From positions 108,011 to 172,010 of the IMG/VR virus record IMGVR_UViG_3300021440_000014: a stretch of 64,000 nt of DNA; one strand, given 5' to 3'. This document shows, piece after piece, positions 52,992 through 61,992 of this stretch (its first letter is position 1; every line of letters begins with the position of its first letter). A program made the translations under genes and the position numbers. Source of the DNA: a virus. The notes beneath the pieces were generated by a model that was not told the origin of the DNA, searched no databases, and worked only from the letters and a program-made list of their open reading frames with translations.

Positions 52992-54113
52992 TTATTTTTT
53001 TATGCAATTATTAATGTCTACTCTCGCAAAATTAGGAACACCTAATCCAGTTAGGTCATTATAAAGGAAAGTTACCTCTTTTCCTATCCATTTCTTTTTA
53101 TCACGCAAAAATTCAACAGCTTGCTCATATTCGCCCTTGAAAGTAGCGTTAAACTCCTTATCTTTCCATTTAAGTCTGATTACTTTTCCTGTGCCAGCCC
53201 AATTTCCATCTCCCTCTAATATATCTAAAATAATACCTTCTGAGTCAAACTCAGGTTTGACTTTAAGTAAGTATTTAGATCTTTTATTTTCGTATGGTTT
53301 TTTAAGAATACGAATCATCGCTCCTTCGTGACCTTCTTCAAGGAAAGACTTGTAAAGTTTTTCGAACTCTTCTTGAGAGTTAACGTTAAAAGTTGGGACT
53401 TTCTCTACTACCCCATCTCCATACGTAGGGCCAAAAATAGAGTCTATGGCATATTTCCTTCCAAGATAATCAACTGACATGTCCTCAATTATCCCATCGT
53501 AAATGTAAAATCTTACTTTTTCTCTACTTTTCTTTAAATCTTCTTCAGTAATATTAACTGTTTTCCTAACTATACTCATCAGTTCATTTAACTGTGATCT
53601 TAATTTAAAATTAAAAAGTTCCCCATCTAAAATAGATTTCGGACGTGCTTTAAAAAATGGCTGGAAATACTCTTCTATATGAGGAACAGATAAGTATCTT
53701 TCTCCTTTTCTAGTAAAAATACCCTCTTTTCTTACAATGGCTCGGCTACCATTGTATTTTATTTGAACTGCGACTCCATCACTCCAATCTATTTTATCCT
53801 TGTAGTCATTAAAATTTTTAGCGAGCATCGGCTCAAAGTAAGTCTCATTATCTATTTCGTTAACACTTTCAAAATACCCTGTTTTTATCTTCTTATCCCA
53901 ATGCGCCTTAGCTTCTAAAACAGCTTGTTGTTCTGCCGTTGTTTCATTTTTCTTACCTACATTTTTGGGCTTACATACAGTATATTCACTTATCACCTTC
54001 TCTCCATTAATAAGACCAGAAATGGTCCTATACGAGTTCCCTTGGACTTCAATTTTCCATTCCCTAACCTTACCTTTACTATCTCTTGAGTATAATCTGT
54101 TATATATATTCAT
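52992..54113 (-). CDS. ATP-dependent DNA ligase with WGR-like N-terminus
   Basis: 373 aa. First ~100 residues (YSRDSKGKVREWKIEVQGNSY) resemble a WGR-type module. Motif I QIKYNGSRAIV, SILDGELF (III), EGAMIRIL (IV) and YLLKVKP (V) follow, then an OB domain. Seals nicks in DNA during replication and repair. Confidence 0.85.
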   Translation of the reverse strand: MNIYNRLYSRDSKGKVREWKIEVQGNSYRTISGLINGEKVISEYTVCKPKNVGKKNETTAEQQAVLEAKAHWDKKIKTGYFESVNEIDNETYFEPMLAKNFNDYKDKIDWSDGVAVQIKYNGSRAIVRKEGIFTRKGERYLSVPHIEEYFQPFFKARPKSILDGELFNFKLRSQLNELMSIVRKTVNITEEDLKKSREKVRFYIYDGIIEDMSVDYLGRKYAIDSIFGPTYGDGVVEKVPTFNVNSQEEFEKLYKSFLEEGHEGAMIRILKKPYENKRSKYLLKVKPEFDSEGIILDILEGDGNWAGTGKVIRLKWKDKEFNATFKGEYEQAVEFLRDKKKWIGKEVTFLYNDLTGLGVPNFARVDINNCIKK

Positions 54114-54181
54114 TTTTTTATTTTATAAAAAACTCTTATTGCGTATACGCCTATTAAAGCTAGTAATAATACTTTTTGCAT
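54110..54181 (-). CDS. Possible 23-aa TM peptide
   Basis: MQKVLLLALIGVYAIRVF then a basic tail. Stop overlaps the ligase ATG. Too short for certainty. Confidence 0.3.
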   Translation of the reverse strand: MQKVLLLALIGVYAIRVFYKIKK

Positions 54182-54186
54182 AAAAA

Positions 54187-54591
54187 TTAAACATTCGGCC
54201 AAATATATTCAATTTTTGGCAACTCTTCCCAATTAAATTGACTATAATGCTGTAGATTTTTAAAAAGAAGTGCTGCTCTATGAGAGCTATGAAAATTTTC
54301 ATCACCTACAAAAGATGGTTTGCCAGTATCTTCAAATTGCTCAAGATATTTTTGAAATGTTAAAAAATGGTGAGGATATTCTCTGCCACGTCTTTTTAGC
54401 TCTTCAAGACCTTCTAAAGAATATTTGGCAAGAGAATGCTTGTGTTTAGCCCACATTTTAGAAACAGGGTGATTTGGCCACCCGCCTCTTATTAAAGTCA
54501 GGCATTCTCTATAAATTTGATTGCCTAACCGTTTATTGTCGAGAACTGATACTGATTTTTTATAATCAGCAAAAGGGAGGAATACTTGCAT
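54187..54591 (-). CDS. Pyrimidine-dimer glycosylase/MSMEG_6728-like
   Basis: 134 aa. QVFLPFADYKKSVSVLDNKRLGNQ, GWPNHPVSKMW, FHSSHRAALL and YIWP match the MSMEG_6728/T4 DenV-related family of small predicted DNA glycosylases. Lies in a repair/ligase neighbourhood. Confidence 0.7.
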   Translation of the reverse strand: MQVFLPFADYKKSVSVLDNKRLGNQIYRECLTLIRGGWPNHPVSKMWAKHKHSLAKYSLEGLEELKRRGREYPHHFLTFQKYLEQFEDTGKPSFVGDENFHSSHRAALLFKNLQHYSQFNWEELPKIEYIWPNV

Positions 54592-54593
54592 AA

Positions 54594-54770
54594 TTATCTT
54601 GTTTTAATAATGTCAAACAAACTTACTTCATGTAGGATATTTTCCTCTTTAACCATTACGGTATATTCGTCCTTAACGCTAACTACTTCTCCGACCCATT
54701 CGTCATTGCCTTCTTTGACTATGACTGTTTTATTTATCAATTTATTTAATACTTCCAGTTTACTAGACAT
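54594..54770 (-). CDS. Small hypothetical protein (58 aa)
   Basis: MSSKLEVLNKLINK then a compact beta-rich part (VIVKEGNDEWVGEVVSV), possibly SH3/Sm-like. Adjacent to the radical SAM stop, so in the operon. Confidence 0.55.
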   Translation of the reverse strand: MSSKLEVLNKLINKTVIVKEGNDEWVGEVVSVKDEYTVMVKEENILHEVSLFDIIKTR

Positions 54771-54775
54771 GTTAT

Positions 54776-55771
54776 TTATATGTTTATTTTACTATTTGGA
54801 TTATAGAATGAACAATTCTGGCACGTTTTTGGCCTTTTGCCAAGCTTAAAATCGTTTATTAATTTTCTTCTATTTAGCTCTATATCTTTCCATTCGTCGC
54901 TTAAACTGCCAATAACTAAATCATCGTTATCAGTCTCAATAAACCTGCACCCACACGCCCTTATTTTCCCATCAAATAATACAGCTACAGAAGAAAGCCC
55001 GAGACAAGGAGTTTTAAGCGATGATAATACGGGCTTCATTTTCATATCTTTTGGAAGATTTTTAATAGTTCCTCCCCAATTATCAAAATTAGCAGTAAAA
55101 TTAAAAGATACGTTTTTATTTAAATTTGGTTTGATGAAATCTTGAAAAAACTTAGATTTTATGATTTTTGAAGGTGATATTTTGTTCCTAAATCTCAAAT
55201 GAACATGTAATTTATTACTTTTTTTATTTAGAAGCTCGGCTAATCCGTGTTTTAATAAATCACAATAATCTACTCCATATACCTCTTTATAATCTTCATT
55301 ATCGAACGAAGGCAAAGATATGAATATCTGATCGAGTTTTGAATCTATTATATTCTGGAAATATTTATAAAGAAGAATTCCATTTGTAGTTAAAACTACA
55401 TTTAAATTTAAATCTTTGCTTAATCCTATCTTTTCAAAAAGATTCATGTCTATCAACGGATCTCCAACCGTAGGAGTTAAATCTATTGTTTTAAGATCTT
55501 TGCAATTCCATAAAACTTTTGCCAATGCCTTTTTAAAGGTTTCATATTTCATTACTCCCTTTTTCATTTTAGAAATTGGGTAGGCGCAAAAAATGCAGGA
55601 AGCGTTACATATATTAGCGACTTGAAAACTTGCTATATTTGGACTATTTTCATTCGTGTTTGGAAAAAAATTTTTAATAAAAACCAGCAATGGCCACGTC
55701 TGTCTAACTATTATCTGAAATAAATCAGCGGTAAATGGCAGAAAGCAAAAAATTTTATTTATTAGTTTCAT
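54776..55771 (-). CDS. Radical SAM/SPASM protein
   Basis: 331 aa. VANICNASCIFCAYP gives CxxxCxxC; C-terminal ACGCRF and TCQNCSFY fit SPASM clusters. Related in layout to 14877. Substrate unknown. Overlaps the membrane-protein gene by 17 bp. Confidence 0.8.
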   Translation of the reverse strand: MKLINKIFCFLPFTADLFQIIVRQTWPLLVFIKNFFPNTNENSPNIASFQVANICNASCIFCAYPISKMKKGVMKYETFKKALAKVLWNCKDLKTIDLTPTVGDPLIDMNLFEKIGLSKDLNLNVVLTTNGILLYKYFQNIIDSKLDQIFISLPSFDNEDYKEVYGVDYCDLLKHGLAELLNKKSNKLHVHLRFRNKISPSKIIKSKFFQDFIKPNLNKNVSFNFTANFDNWGGTIKNLPKDMKMKPVLSSLKTPCLGLSSVAVLFDGKIRACGCRFIETDNDDLVIGSLSDEWKDIELNRRKLINDFKLGKRPKTCQNCSFYNPNSKINI

Positions 55772-56123
55772 TTATAGAAATAAATGAGCAGTAGCTCACG
55801 GAGCAATTGCTCGAATTAAAAATAGTCCCGTAGCTTCCATAAGGGATAATAAAAACACAGTTACTTACTGCCATCCCTCCTTTATCTAAAATTAATGGAC
55901 CTACAAATACTCTTTTTTCTTTTACGGCAGAATAAAAATTACGAATATAGTCTTTACCCATTTCTTGAAAATACTCAATATTATTTAACTTAGATTGTAA
56001 ATTATTTAAATATTCATCTTTTTTACTTAGCATTACTGCTGTGAATAAAAGAATGAAAAATATTGCTATATTAGCAAAAATCATTGAGTTAACGTAAAAG
56101 TCTTTATTTTCTTCAGCTTTCAT
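55755..56123 (-). CDS. Membrane-anchored hypothetical protein
   Basis: 122 aa, one TM helix (IFANIAIFFILLFTAVML), short coiled coil, then a beta-rich C-terminus with repeats like VSNCVF/VSYCSF. Could be a single-pass export substrate of the radical SAM enzyme. Not recognised. Confidence 0.5.
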   Translation of the reverse strand: MKAEENKDFYVNSMIFANIAIFFILLFTAVMLSKKDEYLNNLQSKLNNIEYFQEMGKDYIRNFYSAVKEKRVFVGPLILDKGGMAVSNCVFIIPYGSYGTIFNSSNCSVSYCSFISINETNK

Positions 56124-56124
56124 T

Positions 56125-57063
56125 TTACTTCTTCTTTACTCTGCTATCTCTCAAGTTTTCGTCTTTAAAGAACTTACGATACTGCTTAAATCCTCTGAAG
56201 TTGCCAATATATTCGCTAGAATCCATAGCCTGAGCGACATGTTCAGTTGGACTAAGGTGCCTTGGAATTGAGCCAAATAATCTATCGCATAATTTGATGT
56301 CGGCTTCATAATCGTCTTTACCTTCGTAGTTTAAATATGAAACGCGGGCGCAACGAGCAATTGCTATTTTCGTCTTTAGTTCATCAATAAATCTAAGCGT
56401 ATCTCGTGATAATTCGTGTGCCGCTCCTTCTGTAATATTTTCCCACGCCTCCGTATTAATTAATCTATCTACGTTTATTTTATCTCCAAAAGGAATGTGC
56501 CACTCGCCTGCTTTCAATTCTTTTGGAGTTGATTTATTATATTCTTCAAGCATCAATTTAGCTAAGGCTTGGAATTCCGGTTGCGCGTCTTCATGAGCAC
56601 GAAGAGCAAAAAAATTCTCGAAATCTGTACCAGAAAGGATAATTCTAATGTTAAACCAAGGCTCAAGAATACGATTACAGATTTGCTTGTGTAAACCTAT
56701 TACATTCAACTTTAAAACTCTTTCAATTGCTATATCTCTAGACTTTAACCAAGACCTCCTACAATACTCTTTAGGAGAAATTAAGCTACCATCATCTACC
56801 AATACTGCTGGTTCGTTACTAAGTTCTTCTTTGGCTTGCATTCCACTTTGGTTCTTCCCCCACCAAACAGGCATTGCAGGATTATCAATAACCTGCTGAA
56901 TCATTTTCTCAATAGGTATTGCGCGGGAACTAGCAGCATTTTTAGAGAACATCCTATGCGTCATTACCTCCGCATGAATAAATCTTGGGTATTCTAATAA
57001 AAATGTTGTCAATCGACATCCTACAGGATTGATAGAATCTTGAATTATTTCTGCTTTTATCAT
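56125..57063 (-). CDS. thyX: Flavin-dependent thymidylate synthase ThyX
   Basis: 312 aa. MTHRMFSKNAASSRAIP corresponds to the RHRxxS-type ThyX motif (first residue T instead of R). ALRAHEDAQPEFQALAKLML and CARVSYLNYEG are further ThyX segments. Makes dTMP from dUMP with FAD, NADPH and methylene-THF. Works with dUTPase and RNR here. Confidence 0.88.
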   Translation of the reverse strand: MIKAEIIQDSINPVGCRLTTFLLEYPRFIHAEVMTHRMFSKNAASSRAIPIEKMIQQVIDNPAMPVWWGKNQSGMQAKEELSNEPAVLVDDGSLISPKEYCRRSWLKSRDIAIERVLKLNVIGLHKQICNRILEPWFNIRIILSGTDFENFFALRAHEDAQPEFQALAKLMLEEYNKSTPKELKAGEWHIPFGDKINVDRLINTEAWENITEGAAHELSRDTLRFIDELKTKIAIARCARVSYLNYEGKDDYEADIKLCDRLFGSIPRHLSPTEHVAQAMDSSEYIGNFRGFKQYRKFFKDENLRDSRVKKK

Positions 57064-57070
57064 ATTTTTA

Positions 57071-57223
57071 TTAGTTTTTCTTGAAAGGATTTAATATAAA
57101 GATTATTAAAAATATTAGCCCAATAATAAAAAGTAAATTTGTAAAATTACCTATTATCACAAATTTAATTGTAAATAATAGATAAACTAAAATTCCGAGC
57201 AAAACTAGAAGTGCTACGTTCAT
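57071..57223 (-). CDS. Small two-TM protein (50 aa)
   Basis: VALLVLLGILVYLLF and LLFIIGLIFLIIFIL are two membrane helices. Fills the gap between thyX and the dUTPase. Confidence 0.55.
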   Translation of the reverse strand: MNVALLVLLGILVYLLFTIKFVIIGNFTNLLFIIGLIFLIIFILNPFKKN

Positions 57224-57226
57224 ATT

Positions 57227-57715
57227 TTATCTTCCGGTGCTTCCAAAGCCGCCCTCTTTTCTTTCCGTATCAGAAAGCTCACCCTCTTCAAATTCCGCTT
57301 CGTGGCATTCCTCGAAAACTATTTGAGCAATTTTGTCTCCTGCTTTAATTTTAAAACCCTCTTTTCTCGGAAAACAAGAAGCCATAGGATGTCCTATTAT
57401 CGAGTTTGTTTGTGGTGGCTCAGTTAAATTAATTAATATTACTCCTACTTCTCCTCTATACGTCGCGTCTACCACTCCAGCTAGAACGTCTATGCCTGCT
57501 TTGAGCGCAGAACCGCTCCTTGGAGCTATTCTTCCGTAATAACCTTCAGGAATCTCTATTTTTAATCCTATTTTATTACATAGCCTCTGCATGGGAAAAA
57601 TCTCAGCATCTTCAACTGCATATAAATCATATCCAGCATCACCTTTTCTCTTTGTAGGAATCTTGGCTAAAGGATGAATCAGCTTATACTTTATCTTAAT
57701 CTTATGGGTATCCAT
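57227..57715 (-). CDS. dut: dUTP diphosphatase (dUTPase)
   Basis: 162 aa. GDAGYDLYA (motif 1), APRSGSALKAGI (2), VVDATYRGEV (3), RKEGGFGSTGR (5). Trimeric dUTPase that keeps dUTP low and makes dUMP for ThyX. Complete length. Confidence 0.92.
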   Translation of the reverse strand: MDTHKIKIKYKLIHPLAKIPTKRKGDAGYDLYAVEDAEIFPMQRLCNKIGLKIEIPEGYYGRIAPRSGSALKAGIDVLAGVVDATYRGEVGVILINLTEPPQTNSIIGHPMASCFPRKEGFKIKAGDKIAQIVFEECHEAEFEEGELSDTERKEGGFGSTGR

Positions 57716-57819
57716 ATATAATATATCTTATCTTCTTATGTTCTCACATTTTTAGAAAAAATACAAGTTTTTAAAAAAATAATTTGAAAAATTCAAACTT
57801 TCAGTTTACTATACTGAAA

Positions 57820-58266
57820 ATGACTATAGTTAACGCAAATCAAAAACTCTTTGAATATTTGAAGACGAACGATTCTGTTTATCTATCAAATACCAAGAAA
57901 AAGGATGATTTTTTAAAAATAGTCACTTTATCGGACTCAGAAGAGAGGGACCGTGTTGCTCTGCTTTTATCCTTAAGAGGGTTTGAGGAGAGAGGCATTC
58001 TAAAGAAAAGCGACAATGAAGAACTTTGGATTTTGGTTAAACCTCTGGAATCGTATGAACAGCAAATTACGCTAGACTATGATTCTGTCGCTTCTATTTC
58101 TGGGATTATTAATAAATTCTGTGAGTCTAATGCTAATAAAACAGATGTTTGTGATATACTCGACATTAGGCAAAAAGATATTAAAAATTTAATTTTAATT
58201 ACTTTGCATTTTATCGATAGGGTAAATTCACAAAAACCAGATCAAAATTCTGTAGACGAAGAATAA
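57820..58266 (+). CDS. Hypothetical helical protein, first plus-strand gene
   Basis: 148 aa from the ATG at 57820; a TTG 36 nt upstream is in frame but lies in the promoter (TTGAAA, TATACT 4 nt before ATG). All helical, with a winged-helix-like middle. Not recognised. Confidence 0.55.
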   Translation: MTIVNANQKLFEYLKTNDSVYLSNTKKKDDFLKIVTLSDSEERDRVALLLSLRGFEERGILKKSDNEELWILVKPLESYEQQITLDYDSVASISGIINKFCESNANKTDVCDILDIRQKDIKNLILITLHFIDRVNSQKPDQNSVDEE

Positions 58267-58736
58267 ACATAGCTCCCGTTGAGCAAAGGTGTGCCACACG
58301 CCCCGGATCATTAGGTTGAAGTGGTAGTAAAGCTGCTATAAAAAAAATTAAGCGGGCAACGCGCCGAGAGATGCGACCCGGAAACGATATGCTCTTGCAG
58401 TAAAAAGACCCTCTTTTCGAAGAGGAAATACATACGAAGGCATTATATCGGAGAGTAGTTATGGGCTAAATACGATTTTCAGGGGTGGAAACTACCTTAC
58501 ACCCGTTAAGTATTTAGGGGGAGAGACACTCCATGTTCCTATTGGAAGAGATAACGCAGTGGAGCTTGCGATAACCTTTTTGGGTTTTTCTTTTTGAAAA
58601 AACTGAAAGGGAAATCTCTCATTTCATTCGAGTTTTAGTCGAAGCCATTTGGAAGTCATACAAATAAATGAAGTTTACTGAAGTATGAATTATGTCTATA
58701 TATGTTGTTAGCGGAATTTATTGAAGTTTACAATAT
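58267..58736 (+). ncRNA. Large structured noncoding RNA candidate (~470 nt)
   Basis: No frame. On the plus strand many stems: GTGT-GCC-ACAC, CGGG...CCCG around CGC...GCG, CCTCTT-TTCG-AAGAGG, TAAATAC...GTATTTA around GGGTG...CACCC, GGAG-AGACA-CTCC, and AACC-TTTTT-GGGTT followed by T-runs. High density of GNRA/UUCG-like loops. I cannot assign it to tmRNA, RNase P RNA or a group I/II intron; large phage RNAs such as GOLLD or ROOL are one possibility. Confidence 0.45.
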
Positions 58737-58754
58737 GTGTTTATTAAGTATAAT
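58727..58754 (+). promoter_or_regulatory. Promoter, leaderless start for dNMP kinase
   Basis: TTTACA, 16 nt, TATAAT, then 6 nt to the ATG at 58761. Confidence 0.65.
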
Positions 58755-58760
58755 TTATAT

Positions 58761-59417
58761 ATGATCATTAGTAATTTAGATAGTTTGATAGGTATTACAG
58801 GTGTAGCTACATGTGGTAAAGATACGTTTTATAGATTATTTAGTAGAAGAGTTTATGAATTATGTAATTGTAAAACACAAAGGTTTGCTTTAGCTGATGA
58901 ATTAAAAGAAGAAGTTAGAGATTTTTTAATTAAAGATTATGGAGTAGATATTCTTAATTGTAGCCCAGAACAGAAAGAATCAGTTAGACCTTATTTGGTA
59001 TTTTATGGAAATTTTAAAAGATTTCAGTCAAATGGAAGTCTTTGGTGGGAGAAGGTTAAAAAGAAAATGGAGAGTCAACCGTTCGATCCTTCTTTATTAA
59101 CATTAATTACTGATATCAGATATTCCCAATACCAAAAAGATGATTTATATTTCATAATGTCTAATAGTGGATATTTAATTCATATTTCTAGACTAGATAA
59201 AAATAACAATATAGTTCCTCCCGCCAACATAAATGAAAAGACCTACGATCCTATAATGCGCAAAAATGCAAATATTTGCATAAAATGGCCAACTACTTCA
59301 GATGAATCTATCCTTCTTGAGTATGTTGATAAAGTTATAGATGATTATATCATTTTTAGAGGTTATAATAATATTTCCACCTATATAAAAAGAAAAATTA
59401 GAAATGTTAATGTCTAA
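58761..59417 (+). CDS. Deoxynucleoside monophosphate kinase
   Basis: 218 aa from the ATG at 58761. LIGITGVATCGKDTFYRLF has the P-loop GxxxxGKDT of phage dNMP kinases (T4 gp1-like). LITDIRYSQYQ follows as the base-binding region. Makes dNDPs for phage DNA. An 8-codon longer start is possible but lies in the promoter. Confidence 0.8.
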   Translation: MIISNLDSLIGITGVATCGKDTFYRLFSRRVYELCNCKTQRFALADELKEEVRDFLIKDYGVDILNCSPEQKESVRPYLVFYGNFKRFQSNGSLWWEKVKKKMESQPFDPSLLTLITDIRYSQYQKDDLYFIMSNSGYLIHISRLDKNNNIVPPANINEKTYDPIMRKNANICIKWPTTSDESILLEYVDKVIDDYIIFRGYNNISTYIKRKIRNVNV

Positions 59418-59435
59418 TTACTATAATCTATATTA

Positions 59436-60017
59436 ATGGAAAAATTAACAGATCTAGAGCTAATCGAGAAAGTCAAAGTAGACAATGATAGCGACAGTTT
59501 TGTAGAGCTATCTAGGAGGCATACCCCTCTTTGTAAGAATATCTATAATAGATATCAATCTTCTATTACTTCGTCAGGGCTTTGTTTTGAAGATGTTAAA
59601 GATGAAAAAGATAATGTAATATACAAAGCTTTAATGAGTTATCAGCCTGATAAAAATGTTAAATTCTCAACTTGGCTGGGTAATTCAGTTAAATATCACT
59701 GTCTTAATAGCATAAATTCCAATGGCAGAACCATTGCTATGGAAGAAAAAGATTTAGTAAAAGTATCTGATAGCCAAGATCTTGTAAAGGCTAATGAGAA
59801 CATAGAAATAGAGCAAAAAGAATACGTTTATAATATCTTGAACCAACTTTCTGATGAACGAATTAGAAAGATTTTTATGCTTAGATTTTTCTCAAATTCA
59901 CCTAAAAAGAAATCTTGGAGCAAAATAGGAGAAGAGATTGGCGTTAGCACTCAAACTGCTCTAAACCTTTACAGAAAAGGACTTAAAATTCTGAAAATAA
60001 AAGTTAAAAATAGTTGA
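59436..60017 (+). CDS. Sigma-70 family RNA polymerase sigma factor
   Basis: 193 aa. Region 2 (FSTWLGNSVKYHCLN at ~80-95) and region 4 (WSKIGEEIGVSTQTALNLYRKGLKILK) helix-turn-helix flank a short linker. No region 1 or 3, like phage late sigma factors. TATAAT lies 8 nt before its ATG. Probably redirects host RNA polymerase to late genes. Confidence 0.85.
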   Translation: MEKLTDLELIEKVKVDNDSDSFVELSRRHTPLCKNIYNRYQSSITSSGLCFEDVKDEKDNVIYKALMSYQPDKNVKFSTWLGNSVKYHCLNSINSNGRTIAMEEKDLVKVSDSQDLVKANENIEIEQKEYVYNILNQLSDERIRKIFMLRFFSNSPKKKSWSKIGEEIGVSTQTALNLYRKGLKILKIKVKNS

Positions 60018-60043
60018 CATTTTTCTAAAAACAATATAAGATT
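60015..60043 (+). promoter_or_regulatory. Promoter for the 60055 gene
   Basis: TTGACA, 17 nt, TAAGAT; ATG 11 nt later. A TATAAATA string (late-promoter-like) overlaps the start codon. Confidence 0.65.
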
Positions 60044-60054
60044 ATCATATAAAT

Positions 60055-60366
60055 ATGAGCGAATTCAATAATAAACTAATTGGTGGCCTTTATATCAAAA
60101 AAAGTAAAAAGGGAACCACATACCTTGGTGGTAAAATAAACGATGTCCCTGTTTTGATTTTTAAGACTAAAAACAAGAAAACAGACAAAAGCCCAGATTA
60201 TACAGTTTACGAATCTGCACCGCAGCAAGGACAGGAACAGCAGCCAGCACCTAGGACCGCACAGCCACAGAAAAGAACCGCTCCATCCCCGCAAAGAAAG
60301 CCTACTAATCCAGCAGTAGTTGATGATTTTGAAGAACCGACAGCTCCAGACGGTGATGTTTGGTAA
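60055..60366 (+). CDS. Possible ssDNA-binding or accessory protein with acidic tail
   Basis: 103 aa. N-terminal ~50 residues (LIGGLYIKKSKKGTTYLGGKI...VLIFKTKNKK) form a small beta domain; a P/Q-rich linker and an acidic tail DDFEEPTAPDGDVW follow, as in SSB-like proteins. Identity not certain. Confidence 0.5.
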   Translation: MSEFNNKLIGGLYIKKSKKGTTYLGGKINDVPVLIFKTKNKKTDKSPDYTVYESAPQQGQEQQPAPRTAQPQKRTAPSPQRKPTNPAVVDDFEEPTAPDGDVW

Positions 60367-60395
60367 TCTCTCGTACTAAACACGTAACTTCAAAT

Positions 60396-60430
60396 AAAGG
60401 GCAACGAAAGTTGCTCTTTTTTTTTTATAA
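60396..60430 (+). terminator. Terminator after the 60055 gene
   Basis: GGGCAAC-GAAA-GTTGCTC then a run of ten T. Confidence 0.9.
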
Positions 60431-60455
60431 TTTTTATTTATAGCTTATAATAGAT

Positions 60456-61541
60456 ATGAATTATACATTAAATGTTCCGATTAATAGTGTTTCTTTTGGA
60501 CAATGCTCCTTTGCGATATTAAGAGAATTTTATAAAAAAAACATACAACCATGTATTTTCCCAATAGGCCAAGTAGATGGTTCTTCTCAAAAAATAGATC
60601 CTGATTTCGGTAATTGGATAAATAGCTGCATAAACAAATCAATGTCGATTCACAATCGAAGAAACCCCACGTTTAAATTATGGCATATAAATGGATCTTT
60701 GGAGTCTTTAGGGGAAAAACAAACTCTATTTACGTTTTATGAACTAGATAATCCTACTGAACAGGAAGTTAATATTTTGAATAACCAAGATAAGGTTATA
60801 GTATCTTCAGATTACTCTAAAAGAATTTTCGAAGAAAATGGAGTTAAAAATGTTAATTATATTCCATTAGGTTTTGACTCATATAATTTTAATAAAAAAG
60901 AAAAAAAATATTTTAATGATAATAGAGTTGTTTTTAATGTATTGGGCAAATATGAACCAGTTAGAAAAAGACATGAAAAAGTTATAAAATCTTGGATAAA
61001 AAAATACGGCAACAATCCTGAATTTTTTCTGCAATGTGCAATTTATAATCCATTTTTCTCCCAGCAAGAGAACGAAGAGATAGTAAGAAATTTACTCGAA
61101 AATAAAAATTATTTTAATGTTCAGTTTTTGGGTTTTATGCCTCAAAATGAACTTTACAATGATTTCCTTAATTCTGGATCTATAGTAATAGATATGGGCA
61201 CAGAGGGTTGGTCATTGGGCAGCTTCCATTCTGTTGCTATTGGAAAACACGCCGTTCTATTAGATTGCGCTGGAATTAAAGGATGGGCAACGAATGATAA
61301 TAGCGTATTGGTTAAACCGTTTTCAAAAATCCCGGCTTATGACGGAAAATTTTTCTTCCAAGGTTCTCCGTTTAATCAAGGTAATGTATTTGATTTTAAA
61401 GAAGAAGAATTTTTATCAAGCTGCGATAAATGCATTAATCTTTTCAGGAAAAATCCAGTAAATTTAAAAGGACTTGAATTGCAAGAAAAATTTACATTTA
61501 CCAAAACAGTTGATTCAATACTAAATTTAATGAATAATTAA
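60456..61541 (+). CDS. GT4-type glycosyltransferase
   Basis: 361 aa. Two-domain GT-B: VSSDYSKRIFEENGVKNVNYIPLGF mid-protein and the donor half with VFNVLGKYEPVRKRHEK, QFLGFMPQNEL and GTEGWSLGSFHSVAIGKHAVLL. TATAAT sits 4 nt before the ATG. Likely transfers a sugar to a phage or host glycan. Confidence 0.78.
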   Translation: MNYTLNVPINSVSFGQCSFAILREFYKKNIQPCIFPIGQVDGSSQKIDPDFGNWINSCINKSMSIHNRRNPTFKLWHINGSLESLGEKQTLFTFYELDNPTEQEVNILNNQDKVIVSSDYSKRIFEENGVKNVNYIPLGFDSYNFNKKEKKYFNDNRVVFNVLGKYEPVRKRHEKVIKSWIKKYGNNPEFFLQCAIYNPFFSQQENEEIVRNLLENKNYFNVQFLGFMPQNELYNDFLNSGSIVIDMGTEGWSLGSFHSVAIGKHAVLLDCAGIKGWATNDNSVLVKPFSKIPAYDGKFFFQGSPFNQGNVFDFKEEEFLSSCDKCINLFRKNPVNLKGLELQEKFTFTKTVDSILNLMNN

Positions 61542-61549
61542 TTCTAATT

Positions 61550-61906
61550 ATGCCAATCTATTCTTACAGAAATCCTAAAACTGGAAAAATTGTAGACGTA
61601 ATCCAGACGATGAAAGAAAATCATGTCTATTCTGAGAATGGAGTAGAATTTGAAAGAGTTTTTTCATCTCCAAACGCTTCTATAGATACTAAAATAAATC
61701 CATTTTCTTCAAAAGATTTTTCAGCTAAATTGGCTAATAAAAAAGAAACTATTGGCTCTATGTGGGATAGAAGCAAAGAGCTATCCGAGAAGAGAACCCA
61801 AAAGGAAGGTCTTGATACCGTAAAGGAAAAATATTACGAAAATTACTCAAAAAGAAGAAGAGGTAAGAAACATCAAGATAAAATTAATACAACATACACC
61901 ATATAA
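61550..61906 (+). CDS. FmdB-like phage protein without zinc cysteines
   Basis: 118 aa. Starts MPIYSYRNPKTGKIVDVIQTMKENHVY, the opening of FmdB-type small zinc-ribbon regulators, but the cysteine pairs are absent. Basic C-terminus. Follows the glycosyltransferase by 8 nt. Confidence 0.6.
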   Translation: MPIYSYRNPKTGKIVDVIQTMKENHVYSENGVEFERVFSSPNASIDTKINPFSSKDFSAKLANKKETIGSMWDRSKELSEKRTQKEGLDTVKEKYYENYSKRRRGKKHQDKINTTYTI

Positions 61907-61932
61907 AAGTTTTATTTTTGTAAAACTTTTCT
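61907..61932 (+). terminator. Weak terminator before nrdB
   Basis: AAAAGTTTTA...TAAAACTTTT, AT-only stem followed by CTATTATGTTTTTTG. Confidence 0.4.
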
Positions 61933-61945
61933 ATTATGTTTTTTG

Positions 61946-61974
61946 TTGAAAAAGATTCAAAACTGCTGTAAACT
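61946..61974 (+). promoter_or_regulatory. Promoter of nrdB-nrdA
   Basis: TTGAAA, exactly 17 nt, TAAACT; ATG of nrdB 18 nt after the -10, longer than most here. Confidence 0.7.
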
Positions 61975-61992
61975 CTATTTGCATAGACGTTT

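Noticed and set aside
58267-58736. RNase P RNA
   Set aside because: The conserved P4 strands (such as GAGGAAAGTCC) are not present.
60044-60057. T4-type late promoter TATAAATA
   Set aside because: It overlaps the start codon and a normal TTGACA-17-TAAGAT promoter lies just upstream.
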